This document shows, piece by piece, positions 21,986-30,947 of a DNA stretch of 64,000 nt. The notes beneath the pieces were generated by a model, which was not told where the DNA came from, did no database searches, and worked only from the letters and a program-made list of their open reading frames with translations. The stretch is from the NCBI GenBank assembly GCA_016777585.1, contig JADHRD010000001.1:34056-98055 (forward strand). The letters run 5' to 3'. Numbering within the stretch: the stretch's first letter is position 1; each line of letters begins with the position of its first letter. This DNA is from Rhodospirillales bacterium. Its GTDB lineage: Bacteria > Pseudomonadota > Alphaproteobacteria > Rhodospirillales > UBA2165. The position numbers were made by a program, and so were the translations under genes.

Positions 21986-22413
21986 AATTCCTGATTTTAA
22001 CAATTACCCTATTATTGAGTTCAAATTTTGTGCATGCTGTCGATCCCGGTGAAATTCTGAAAGATAGCAGTTTAGAAATTCGCGCTCGAGCAATTAGTAA
22101 AGATCTTCGTTGCGTTGTTTGTCAGAACCAATCCATTGATGACTCGGATGCTGAACTAGCCCGAGATCTTAGAATACTTGTTAGAGACCGCATTCTAGAG
22201 GGAGATAGTGATCAAGCTGTCATAGATTATGTTGTTTCAAGGTATGGTGATTTTGTATTACTTAACCCACCGGTGAAAGGTGTAACTTTTGTTCTTTGGT
22301 TTGGTCCAATAGTGATTACATTAATCGGATTTATTTGTTTAATATTATTTTTTCGTCGTCAAAAGCCACTTATTCAAGATTTGAAGAAGAATAATGCTGA
22401 GGTAAAAAAATGA
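21982..22413 (+). CDS. ccmH: cytochrome c maturation protein CcmH
   Basis: LRCVVCQNQSIDDSDAELARDLR (LRCxxCQ). Confidence 0.97.
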   Translation: MKFLILTITLLLSSNFVHAVDPGEILKDSSLEIRARAISKDLRCVVCQNQSIDDSDAELARDLRILVRDRILEGDSDQAVIDYVVSRYGDFVLLNPPVKGVTFVLWFGPIVITLIGFICLILFFRRQKPLIQDLKKNNAEVKK

Positions 22414-23531
22414 CGCTCTTAGTTACTTTTGGAAGCATACTTTTAATTGTCCTGGCACTGCTGACTTTGTCAATATTACGGTCGAAGAAGGCCTTGCTAA
22501 GCAAGCATAACTCAGTCGTCTATCAAGACCAAATTGATGAAATTAAGAGAGATGTCGATCGTGGCCTGCTAAGTAAGGATGAGGCAACGCTGCTCGGAAT
22601 TGAAATACAAAAACGTCTAGAAAAAGCGCCAGCCGAGGACCTTGACCAAGCCCACCGTGATACGCCAATCACAAAGGCTACCATATTAACATGTATTTTG
22701 TTAATTACTATTATTCCAGTAACAACTATTGCTACATATAATTATCTTGGATCTCCAACAAAACCTGACCTACCTTTTGCCTCAAGAAAGGTACCCACTC
22801 CTGTTAATACAGCAGATATTGAGATGAATAAGTTAGTCAACGCTCTAAAGAAACGTATGAACGCAAATCCTGAAAAAATTGATGGTTGGTTGCTGCTTGG
22901 ACGAACGCTCTCAACCTTGAAACGTTTTGATGAAGCTTCTAATGCATTTAAACGCGCCTTTTTAATTGACTCATCAAAGGCGCAAATCGCAACATCAATA
23001 GCAGAAACATTATTTATGGCGCGAAGTGGGCTTTTTAAAGACGAAAGCCGTAAATACCTCAAAATAGCACTAAAATTAAACCCACGAGAATATAAAGCTC
23101 TTTATTATATGGGTCTTGATCTTGCTCGGCAAAATAATTACCGTGAGGCAGTCCAGACTTGGGTAAATTTAATCGCAATTTCACCGAAGGAAGCACCATG
23201 GCTATCTAACGTACGACGACAATTAGCTGAAGTCGCGTCAACCGGTAATCTAACTATTTCTCAATTTATTCCACAATTAAATTCCACTGAGAGAAAAGCT
23301 ACGCTGCCTCCGAGAGGGCCGACCCAAAATGATATTAAGGCGGCACAGGAAATGTCCAATGAAGATAGACAGGCCTTTATTCGCTCAATGGTGGAGAGGC
23401 TCGCAGATCGTTTAAAAGAAAAACCAAACGATTTAAACGGTTGGAGAAGACTAGCTCGAGCATACCGGGTTCTAGGAGAGACAAAGAAGGCCGAACAGGC
23501 AGAAATACGTATAAAAAAATTAAAAAATTAA
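22410..23531 (+). CDS. ccmI: cytochrome c maturation protein CcmI (TPR)
   Basis: N-terminal TMs plus DEIKRDVDRGLLSKDEA and TPR-like repeats; end of ccm operon. Confidence 0.9.
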   Translation: MTLLVTFGSILLIVLALLTLSILRSKKALLSKHNSVVYQDQIDEIKRDVDRGLLSKDEATLLGIEIQKRLEKAPAEDLDQAHRDTPITKATILTCILLITIIPVTTIATYNYLGSPTKPDLPFASRKVPTPVNTADIEMNKLVNALKKRMNANPEKIDGWLLLGRTLSTLKRFDEASNAFKRAFLIDSSKAQIATSIAETLFMARSGLFKDESRKYLKIALKLNPREYKALYYMGLDLARQNNYREAVQTWVNLIAISPKEAPWLSNVRRQLAEVASTGNLTISQFIPQLNSTERKATLPPRGPTQNDIKAAQEMSNEDRQAFIRSMVERLADRLKEKPNDLNGWRRLARAYRVLGETKKAEQAEIRIKKLKN

Positions 23532-23551
23532 ACTCTAAAAATTATATGATA

Positions 23552-24856
23552 TTAATCAAACATTGTATTCGGAAGAAAAGTAGCTATTTCTGGAAAAGCG
23601 ACTAAAATTATTAAACAAACTCCCATCGCGATCCAGAAAGGCCAGATTCCTCTAAAAATCGTCCCCATCGATACATCTTGTGCAACGCTTTTTACAACAA
23701 ATACATTGAGTCCAACAGGTGGGCTTATTAAACCCATCTCTAAAACAATAACTACTACGATCCCAAACCAAATAGGGCTCATTCCTAATTGGGTGATAAC
23801 CTCGAAGGCTACGGGAAGCGTTAAGACAAGCATTGCCAGTCCTTCAAGGAATGTTCCCAAAAATATATAAGTTACTAAAATTAAGATTACTATACCCGTT
23901 TTCCCCACATCAAGATTAACTAAAAATGTTACCAGATCAGCTGGTATATGGGTTAGTGCCATGAAAGGAATAAATACATGCGCACCAATAAGGATCATAA
24001 AAACAGTAGCCGTTGTTTGAAGGGTCTGAAGAATGACAAATGTCATTTTATCTCGATCTAGAGATTTGCGAGATAATGCAACTAGGAATGCCAAAACAGC
24101 TCCGACACCGGCAGCTTCTACAGGTGTGAAAATACCTATATAAATTCCACCAATAGTGGCAACGACTATTGCTACCATCGCAAAAGCTTTACGCAACGAT
24201 CGTATTCTTTCCTTAAAACTACTTATTGGCCCCGCTGGCCCAATTTCTGGTTTTAATCGCGTTACGATTGCAATAGCTAGTAAAAACATACAGGTTAATA
24301 AAATGCCCGGAATAATTCCAGCCATAAAAAGTCGACCTATAGATTGTTCTGTAAGTATCGCGTATATTATTAGGCCCGTTGAAGGTGGAATTAATATTCC
24401 AAGAGTACCGCCTGCGGCAACAGCACCAGTCGCCAAACCATCATCATACTTAAAACGCTTCATCTCAGGGAGAGCAACACGACCCATTGTTATGGCCGAA
24501 GCAATTGAAGAGCCACTCAAAGCTGCAAAGCCAGCGCAACCAGCGATCGTAGCACTGGCTAACCCGCCTCTCCAATGACCTACCCAGCAATACGCGGCAT
24601 TAAAAAGATCGCGGCTCATTCCAGATACACCCGCCAAATTACCCATTAAAACAAACAATGGAATTACCGTAAGAGTTAAGGTCACGGATATTTCAAATGT
24701 TTCTGTGCCTAGAACACTCAACGCTGCCGCGTAACCATTAATGGCCGCTGTTCCAAAAAATCCAACTGCCAACATAGCCATAGCAACGGGAACCCTAAAA
24801 ATTAACATGGCAAATAAAGCAAAAAGACCAATAAAACCAATAGCCGTAACTGACAA
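23552..24856 (-). CDS. TRAP transporter large permease (DctM family)
   Basis: LFVLMGNLAGVSGMSRDLFNAAY, GTLGILIPPSTGLIIYAILTEQSIGRLFMAGIIPGI, ISPPVGLNVFVV. Confidence 0.95.
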   Translation of the reverse strand: MSVTAIGFIGLFALFAMLIFRVPVAMAMLAVGFFGTAAINGYAAALSVLGTETFEISVTLTLTVIPLFVLMGNLAGVSGMSRDLFNAAYCWVGHWRGGLASATIAGCAGFAALSGSSIASAITMGRVALPEMKRFKYDDGLATGAVAAGGTLGILIPPSTGLIIYAILTEQSIGRLFMAGIIPGILLTCMFLLAIAIVTRLKPEIGPAGPISSFKERIRSLRKAFAMVAIVVATIGGIYIGIFTPVEAAGVGAVLAFLVALSRKSLDRDKMTFVILQTLQTTATVFMILIGAHVFIPFMALTHIPADLVTFLVNLDVGKTGIVILILVTYIFLGTFLEGLAMLVLTLPVAFEVITQLGMSPIWFGIVVVIVLEMGLISPPVGLNVFVVKSVAQDVSMGTIFRGIWPFWIAMGVCLIILVAFPEIATFLPNTMFD

Positions 24857-24896
24857 TTACTTCTCCTTTTTATTGGGCATCTAACCCGTCATTCAA

Positions 24897-25409
24897 TTAT
24901 TCTAAATTATATCCACGCAATAGTGCTATTAATTCAAATAGTAAAACGATCGCGTAAAGTGCCATTCCGAAGGCTAAAATCCAAAAAAATGGTTGCAATG
25001 TTATTTCTAATGACCGTGTGGTTTCGCCGTATTCGGCTGCGTTAATTCCACTTCCTATGAGCACCCAAATTAGAATACACATCATTAAGGTGCCGAGTAG
25101 TTTAACAAATATATCAGTCCATCGGGTGAATCTTGGTCCCGTTACGAGACTTAATATTTCTACAATTACTTGTCCACCTTTTCGGCCGCTGTAAGCAACG
25201 CTAAAGGCTACTGTCGCCATAAGAAATATTTGATTAAAATCATCTGTACCAAATATGGGTGAATTAAATACATAGCGAAAGATCACGGCCGTAACGATAA
25301 GCACAGCAAGGCCAATAAGCGCTATCCCACCAGCGTATAAAGTAATAGGATGAATACAACGATCTATAAAGACGAGCGTTGCATCCACCCTGTTCTTCTT
25401 ATCCTTCAT
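24897..25409 (-). CDS. TRAP transporter small permease (DctQ family)
   Basis: 4-TM small protein between DctM and DctP. Confidence 0.9.
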   Translation of the reverse strand: MKDKKNRVDATLVFIDRCIHPITLYAGGIALIGLAVLIVTAVIFRYVFNSPIFGTDDFNQIFLMATVAFSVAYSGRKGGQVIVEILSLVTGPRFTRWTDIFVKLLGTLMMCILIWVLIGSGINAAEYGETTRSLEITLQPFFWILAFGMALYAIVLLFELIALLRGYNLE

Positions 25410-25424
25410 TAAATTGTCTAAACT

Positions 25425-26450
25425 TTACTGAGTAACGGCTTTATAAATTGCCCGAGCAGGTATACCTGCCTTTTCTTTTTTTGCTATAAACTGTTCAACA
25501 GACTGCGCAGTAGCATTATTAAATTCTGCTGCAGCCGACTGAGATAATTGAATAAACTTTACGCCTTTCTGCTCATTCTTTGCTGTCGCAAGCTGTTTAG
25601 CATCAATATTGCCCCAATAATTTGCAGCGAACATACTTAAGCCCCTTCCACTATGTTTATTTATAGCTTTCTTATGCGAGGAAGAGAGGCCTTCGTAGGC
25701 TTGCTTATTCATAAAAATATATAACATTGTTGTGGGGCCATTCATTCCAGCGGTAACGTATTCGCCAGGCTCAGCTAGACGCCAAGGTCTATACAATGCT
25801 CCCGGAGAAATATAAACACCATCTAAAACGCCTGTTTGAAGGGAGTTATAAGCTTTCGTAACAGGCATATAAACAGCCGCAGCTCCCCATGCCCTTAACT
25901 GAGGAATATTGCTTGGTGATGGAGCTCTAATTTTTAAACCTTTAATATCTCCAATTTTTGAAACCGGATTTTTACGAGTAATGAGTATTGCTGGCCAATT
26001 TGCAAAAATACCCAATACTTTTACTTTTGCATACTCTGATTTAAGGTGTTTATCATATATACTCCAAGCTTTCTTTGTAACCTCTTGTGATGAATTGCCC
26101 ACACCTGGTTGTGCGACAGTCATAGTTCGAGGGAATAGTTTTGGAGTATACCCATGCACACCAAAAGTTATTTCCGCTACATTTTCAATGACACGCTTGT
26201 ACTGTGCTTTTGGCCCTTTTCCCAACTGACCGCTAGGGTATAATTTGAGTTTTAATGATCCACCAGTCTCAGATGCAATATTTTTTGCTAAATGCGGCAA
26301 TATTCCCTTATTAACTGGATGTTTTGCTGACATAAAAGTCGCCATTTTTAATTCTTTAGCTTCGGCTTGCCTCAGATCACCTTGCGTAAAGAAAAATGTT
26401 GTTAAAAAAATAACAGCTGTAAATATAAATGACTTTTTGTAAAAAAGCAT
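25425..26450 (-). CDS. TRAP transporter substrate-binding protein (DctP family)
   Basis: KELKMATFMSAKHPVNKGILPHLAK, KGLKIRAPSPSNIPQLRAWGAAAVYMPVTKAYNSLQTGVLDGVYISP; start set to internal MLFYKKSF signal peptide. Confidence 0.9.
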   Translation of the reverse strand: MLFYKKSFIFTAVIFLTTFFFTQGDLRQAEAKELKMATFMSAKHPVNKGILPHLAKNIASETGGSLKLKLYPSGQLGKGPKAQYKRVIENVAEITFGVHGYTPKLFPRTMTVAQPGVGNSSQEVTKKAWSIYDKHLKSEYAKVKVLGIFANWPAILITRKNPVSKIGDIKGLKIRAPSPSNIPQLRAWGAAAVYMPVTKAYNSLQTGVLDGVYISPGALYRPWRLAEPGEYVTAGMNGPTTMLYIFMNKQAYEGLSSSHKKAINKHSGRGLSMFAANYWGNIDAKQLATAKNEQKGVKFIQLSQSAAAEFNNATAQSVEQFIAKKEKAGIPARAIYKAVTQ

Positions 26451-26706
26451 AGTGTAATATCCCCCCAGAATATTTATTTTATAATATTTTTCATAATTCA
26501 TATCTGATAAAATTGAATTTTTAAAATTCAAACAGAAATATAAATTATGGACTTTTCTCCCAGTAGAGAGAGTATATCATTAGTTGCTAATACTAAAACA
26601 AATAATTTTATATTTCACACAACGAAATACTAAGTTAAAATTTTTATATTTAATTTATGATCTATCATTAAAATTTTACCGTTTAGATTTGTTTCGATTA
26701 TATGGA

Positions 26707-27042
26707 TCAATACTTTATGAGATCAATCTTAGATGCCAAAATAAAATCATTCTCATGCAAACCATCAATTTCATGAGTATAAATATAAATTCTAGCATAA
26801 CCCCATCCAAATTCGATATCAGGGTGATGTCCCTCTTCTTCTGCGATTGCTGCAACACGGTCAATGAATTTCAGGGAATGTTTAAAATCTTCAAATTTAA
26901 ATTCACGCTTTAATTTAGAGCTTTGTTCCGTCAAATCCCATTTTGGTATTTGCTTCTTATATTCATTCGCTTCATCTAATGGTAAAGGGATTATGCCACC
27001 TTGACATGAAACACACGACTTATTGTTAAGATCTCCGACCAT
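26707..27042 (-). CDS. phhB: pterin-4a-carbinolamine dehydratase
   Basis: KFEDFKHSLKFIDRVAAIAEEEGHHPDIEFGWGYARIYIYTHEIDGLHENDFILASKID. Confidence 0.92.
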   Translation of the reverse strand: MVGDLNNKSCVSCQGGIIPLPLDEANEYKKQIPKWDLTEQSSKLKREFKFEDFKHSLKFIDRVAAIAEEEGHHPDIEFGWGYARIYIYTHEIDGLHENDFILASKIDLIKY

Positions 27043-27229
27043 GAATTAACTCCATAAGATTAAACATAAGGAAATGATAATAGCTCCGAACTAAAATACC
27101 AATTATATAATATAGACAACCTTTTAGTAAATATGAGATTTGACACCATGATTTGATCATTTAAGCTAAAGATAAATTTAATCTAAACATACAAAAAAGG
27201 GCAGGCGTACTGAGGCCTGGGGAAAATAT

Positions 27230-28435
27230 ATGACTGAAGCGTTTATATGCGATGCAATAAGAACTCCGATTGGCCGTTATGGTGGAAGTCTATCGACAAT
27301 CCGAACAGATGACTTAGCCGCCTTACCAATTTCTGCTTTGATGGAACGAAATTCATCAGTTGATTGGGGGAAAGTCGACGACGTTATTTATGGTTGTGTT
27401 AATCAATCAGGTGAAGACAACCGAAATATTGCAAGGATGGCATTGCTACTAGCAGGACTTCCGGAGGCAGTTCCAGGCGTTTCTGTAAATAGATTGTGTG
27501 CATCTGGAATGCATGCAGTTGGCAGTGCAGCGCGTGGCATTAAATCTGGAGATGCTGATTTATTTATAGCGGGAGGTGTTGAAGGCATGTCAAGATCACC
27601 ATTTGTTATGGCAAAAGCAACTTCCGCCTTTTCTAGAAATGCCGAAATTTATGATACGACAATGGGGTGGAGGTTTGTTAACCCCAAAATGAAGCAGTTG
27701 TATGGTATTGATGAAATGGGCACGACAGCGGAGAATGTAGCAAACGATTTTAATATATCTCGAGAAGACCAGGATCAAATGGCGCTACGAAGTCAAATAA
27801 AGGCTGAAAAGGCCCAATCCAATGGTGATCTCGCAAACGAAATCCTCCCTGTTAATATTCCTCAGCGTAAAGGGGAAGACATTATTTTTGATATGGATGA
27901 ACATTTAAGGCCGGGTTCTACAATAGAAGGCTTACAAAAGCTGCGTCCAGCATTCCAGGAAGGCGGCTCAGTTACCGCAGGTAATTCATCAGGCATTAAC
28001 GATGGCTCCTGCGCATTAATAATTGCGTCTGAAGACACAGCAAAAGCAAATGGACTTACACCAAAAGCGAGAATTCTTGGACTCGCTGCGGGAGGCGTTC
28101 CACCCCGGGTTATGGGCATTGGCCCAGTTCCGTCTACTCAGAAACTAATGGCTCGACTTGGCTTAAAAATGAATGATTTAGATATTATAGAATTAAATGA
28201 AGCATTTGCAGCTCAGGGGCTTGCGGTGCTTCGGGAACTTGGTGTCGATGATGATGACCCTAGAGTAAATCCTCAAGGGGGGGCCATCGCACTTGGTCAT
28301 CCTTTAGGTGCGAGCGGTGCGCGTCTTGTTACCACAGCAATGTACCAACTTCAACGTACTAAAAAGAAAACAGCACTCTGCACAATGTGTGTCGGAGTTG
28401 GTCAAGGCTCCTCTATTATTATTGAGAGGGTATAA
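27230..28435 (+). CDS. acetyl-CoA acyltransferase, 3-oxoadipyl-CoA thiolase (PcaF)-like
   Basis: VNRLCASGMHAVGSAARGIKSG, VEGMSRSPFVMAK, ELNEAFAAQGLAVLRELG, NPQGGAIALGHPLGASGARL, CTMCVGVGQGSSIIIERV. Confidence 0.93.
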   Translation: MTEAFICDAIRTPIGRYGGSLSTIRTDDLAALPISALMERNSSVDWGKVDDVIYGCVNQSGEDNRNIARMALLLAGLPEAVPGVSVNRLCASGMHAVGSAARGIKSGDADLFIAGGVEGMSRSPFVMAKATSAFSRNAEIYDTTMGWRFVNPKMKQLYGIDEMGTTAENVANDFNISREDQDQMALRSQIKAEKAQSNGDLANEILPVNIPQRKGEDIIFDMDEHLRPGSTIEGLQKLRPAFQEGGSVTAGNSSGINDGSCALIIASEDTAKANGLTPKARILGLAAGGVPPRVMGIGPVPSTQKLMARLGLKMNDLDIIELNEAFAAQGLAVLRELGVDDDDPRVNPQGGAIALGHPLGASGARLVTTAMYQLQRTKKKTALCTMCVGVGQGSSIIIERV

Positions 28436-28639
28436 AGTTTAGTTATAAAAATAGGGGTCCCAGTTGATCATCACATTAGTGATAAATACCACAATAATTT
28501 AAACAATTAATGTAGGTTTATTTTTCAGTAAAATCATATCCTTGACCTAAAAAGAATTTTATCACAAATTAATTTTAAGCTGATTCGAAAGACACTAATT
28601 ATAAATATTAAAAAAATTTAAATAGGGATCAAATTTAAT

Positions 28640-29944
28640 ATGACTAAATCGTTTGCTATTGTAGGCTCGGGACCTTCAGGAATGTATGCGGCTGACGCTC
28701 TGCTAAAAAAGTTTCCATCATGCAGAATCTGTGTATTTGATAAAATACCAATGCCCTTTGGGCTTATTCGATATGGTGTAGCCCCTGATCATTTTAAAAC
28801 AAAAAATACGTCTCGTCAGTTTTTAAGAACACTAGAACTGGAACAGGTTCACTATTTAGGTAACGTAGAAGTGGGGCGTGATATATCTACGGACGAACTT
28901 AAAGAGAATTTTGATGCTGTTGTCTATGCAATTGGTGCATATAATGATCGTCAACTAGGTATCAAAGGGGAAAATCTTAGAGGAGTTTATGGCGCTTGTG
29001 CCTTTGTTGGTTGGTATAATGCCCACCCTGATTTCTGCGATCTTAATCCAATGTTAGATGGTGAAACCGTTGCAGTAATTGGAATCGGAAACGTCGCTTT
29101 AGACGTGTGCCGCGTTTTAACCAAAACAAGAACCGAAATGGAAGGGTCCGATATCTCCACTCCAGCATTGGATAGAATCCAGTCCATGCCAATAAGGGAA
29201 GTTCATATGTTTGGCCGTAGGGGACCAATTGAGGCTGGCTTCACACCAAAAGAATTAGGGGAAGTTCGTGACCTCGAGAGATGCGCAGCAATTGTTGATT
29301 CTAAACAGCTTCCACAAAAAATTGAGGGTAATTTTGATACCAGGGAGAAGGGTATTAAAGAAAAGAATTTAAAAATTCTTAATGAATTGGCTGAACAGAG
29401 TAAACCTCAAAAATCCATTAAAATGAATTTTCAATTTTATGCCTCTCCCACAGAGATACTTGGTAAGGAGCGGGTTGAAGGCATTCGTTTAGAGAGAACA
29501 AAAGTAATTGATGGAAAGGCTAGATCAACAGGGGAAGTGTTTGATGTGCCATGTTGTTCAGTAATAACAGCTATCGGTTATCAAGCAGACCCGCCTGAGG
29601 GCCTCAAATTAAATGGTGCAATATTAGAAAATACAAATGGTTGTATTAACGATAATGTCTATGTAGTGGGTTGGGCAAAACGTGGTTCAAGTGGAACAAT
29701 CCCCACTAATGGACCTGACTCTCGAGCGGTAATTGAATTATTATCTGAAACTCTTGAAAATGATAATAATAAAATTAAAGGTGGATATGACTCGATATCC
29801 AAACTGCTTGAGGCTCGTAACGTTCGAACTGTTTCGATAAACGACATGAAAAAAATACAAGCCGCTGAAATTGATAATGCGAGAAAGAACCATCCGTGGG
29901 AAAAATTTACAAAAATAGAGTCAATGTTAGAGGTTCTAAATTAA
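28640..29944 (+). CDS. FAD-dependent ferredoxin/adrenodoxin-NADP reductase (FprA-like)
   Basis: IVGSGPSGMYAADALL, PFGLIRYGVAPDHFKTKNTSRQF, GIGNVALDVCRVL, VVGWAKRGSSGTIPTN. Confidence 0.92.
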   Translation: MTKSFAIVGSGPSGMYAADALLKKFPSCRICVFDKIPMPFGLIRYGVAPDHFKTKNTSRQFLRTLELEQVHYLGNVEVGRDISTDELKENFDAVVYAIGAYNDRQLGIKGENLRGVYGACAFVGWYNAHPDFCDLNPMLDGETVAVIGIGNVALDVCRVLTKTRTEMEGSDISTPALDRIQSMPIREVHMFGRRGPIEAGFTPKELGEVRDLERCAAIVDSKQLPQKIEGNFDTREKGIKEKNLKILNELAEQSKPQKSIKMNFQFYASPTEILGKERVEGIRLERTKVIDGKARSTGEVFDVPCCSVITAIGYQADPPEGLKLNGAILENTNGCINDNVYVVGWAKRGSSGTIPTNGPDSRAVIELLSETLENDNNKIKGGYDSISKLLEARNVRTVSINDMKKIQAAEIDNARKNHPWEKFTKIESMLEVLN

Positions 29945-30057
29945 ACAAAGGATGGGATTTCTTATTCTCTTTAAGCCATAGAGATCCAGCTTTAACAAAT
30001 TTATTTTAAATAAAAATTAAGCTGCCGGATACTTTTTAAAAATATACATGCAATTAC

Positions 30058-30942
30058 TTACAGTGACCTTCGCAAGATGAGAGTTACCCAATCTCCAATT
30101 ATAATTTCTTTGATAAAATAGAATCCTTGCCTTAAATGAGCATTCATAACCCAGTTTTTATCTTTAATAAGAAATCCAGATAGAATAATAATCCCACCGG
30201 GTCTAAGAACAATACCTAAGTCTCTTGAAAGTTTTACCAAAGGACGTGCTAAAATATTACTTGCAACAATATCATATTCGTAACTCTTTATTCTTCGATG
30301 ATTATACCCCTTTGAGGAAATGGCAAATATATTGGAACGAAGGCCATTTTTTTTTAAATTTTCATTACAAACTCTCGTTGAAATTGGATCTATATCAGAA
30401 GCAACGATTGGCATATTCCATAATTTTGCCATTACCATTGCAAGAATCCCTGAACCACTTCCCATGTCCAGACCTCTGCGTGGTTTATTCTTGGAGAAAA
30501 ACTTATCAATTTTATTGAGAGCTATAATACATCCTTTAGTAGTTTCATGCCGTCCTGAACCAAAAGCCTCTCCTGCTGGAATATTCAATCTTATAGAAGG
30601 CAAATAATGTTTCGTTGACCGATTTCCGCCTAGAATAACAAAACGTCCAACCTTTATTGGCGATAAATGTAAAACCTGGCTAACTGTTACATTCTCTATT
30701 TTCTTTGTTTCTAATTTAACCTTTGGAATTTTAATATTTGCAACTTTTGATACCAGCTTTATTACTTTTTTTATAGATAACTCATTACTGGGATTTGTAA
30801 TGAACGCAACTATTTCTGTTGTAGAGGTACTATCATTATTTTTCCACGAGACTGAATCTACAAAATCACTGATACTATCAGCAAAAGTGGGAGCCAAAGA
30901 CTTCGGTGTGGTGAAAGAAATTTGCTTTAAATTTAATGTCAT
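30058..30942 (-). CDS. prmA: ribosomal protein L11 methyltransferase-like
   Basis: PAGEAFGSGRHETTKGCI, RRGLDMGSGSGILAMVMAKLW, DIVASNILARPLVKL. Confidence 0.88.
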   Translation of the reverse strand: MTLNLKQISFTTPKSLAPTFADSISDFVDSVSWKNNDSTSTTEIVAFITNPSNELSIKKVIKLVSKVANIKIPKVKLETKKIENVTVSQVLHLSPIKVGRFVILGGNRSTKHYLPSIRLNIPAGEAFGSGRHETTKGCIIALNKIDKFFSKNKPRRGLDMGSGSGILAMVMAKLWNMPIVASDIDPISTRVCNENLKKNGLRSNIFAISSKGYNHRRIKSYEYDIVASNILARPLVKLSRDLGIVLRPGGIIILSGFLIKDKNWVMNAHLRQGFYFIKEIIIGDWVTLILRRSL

Positions 30943-30947
30943 TAAAA

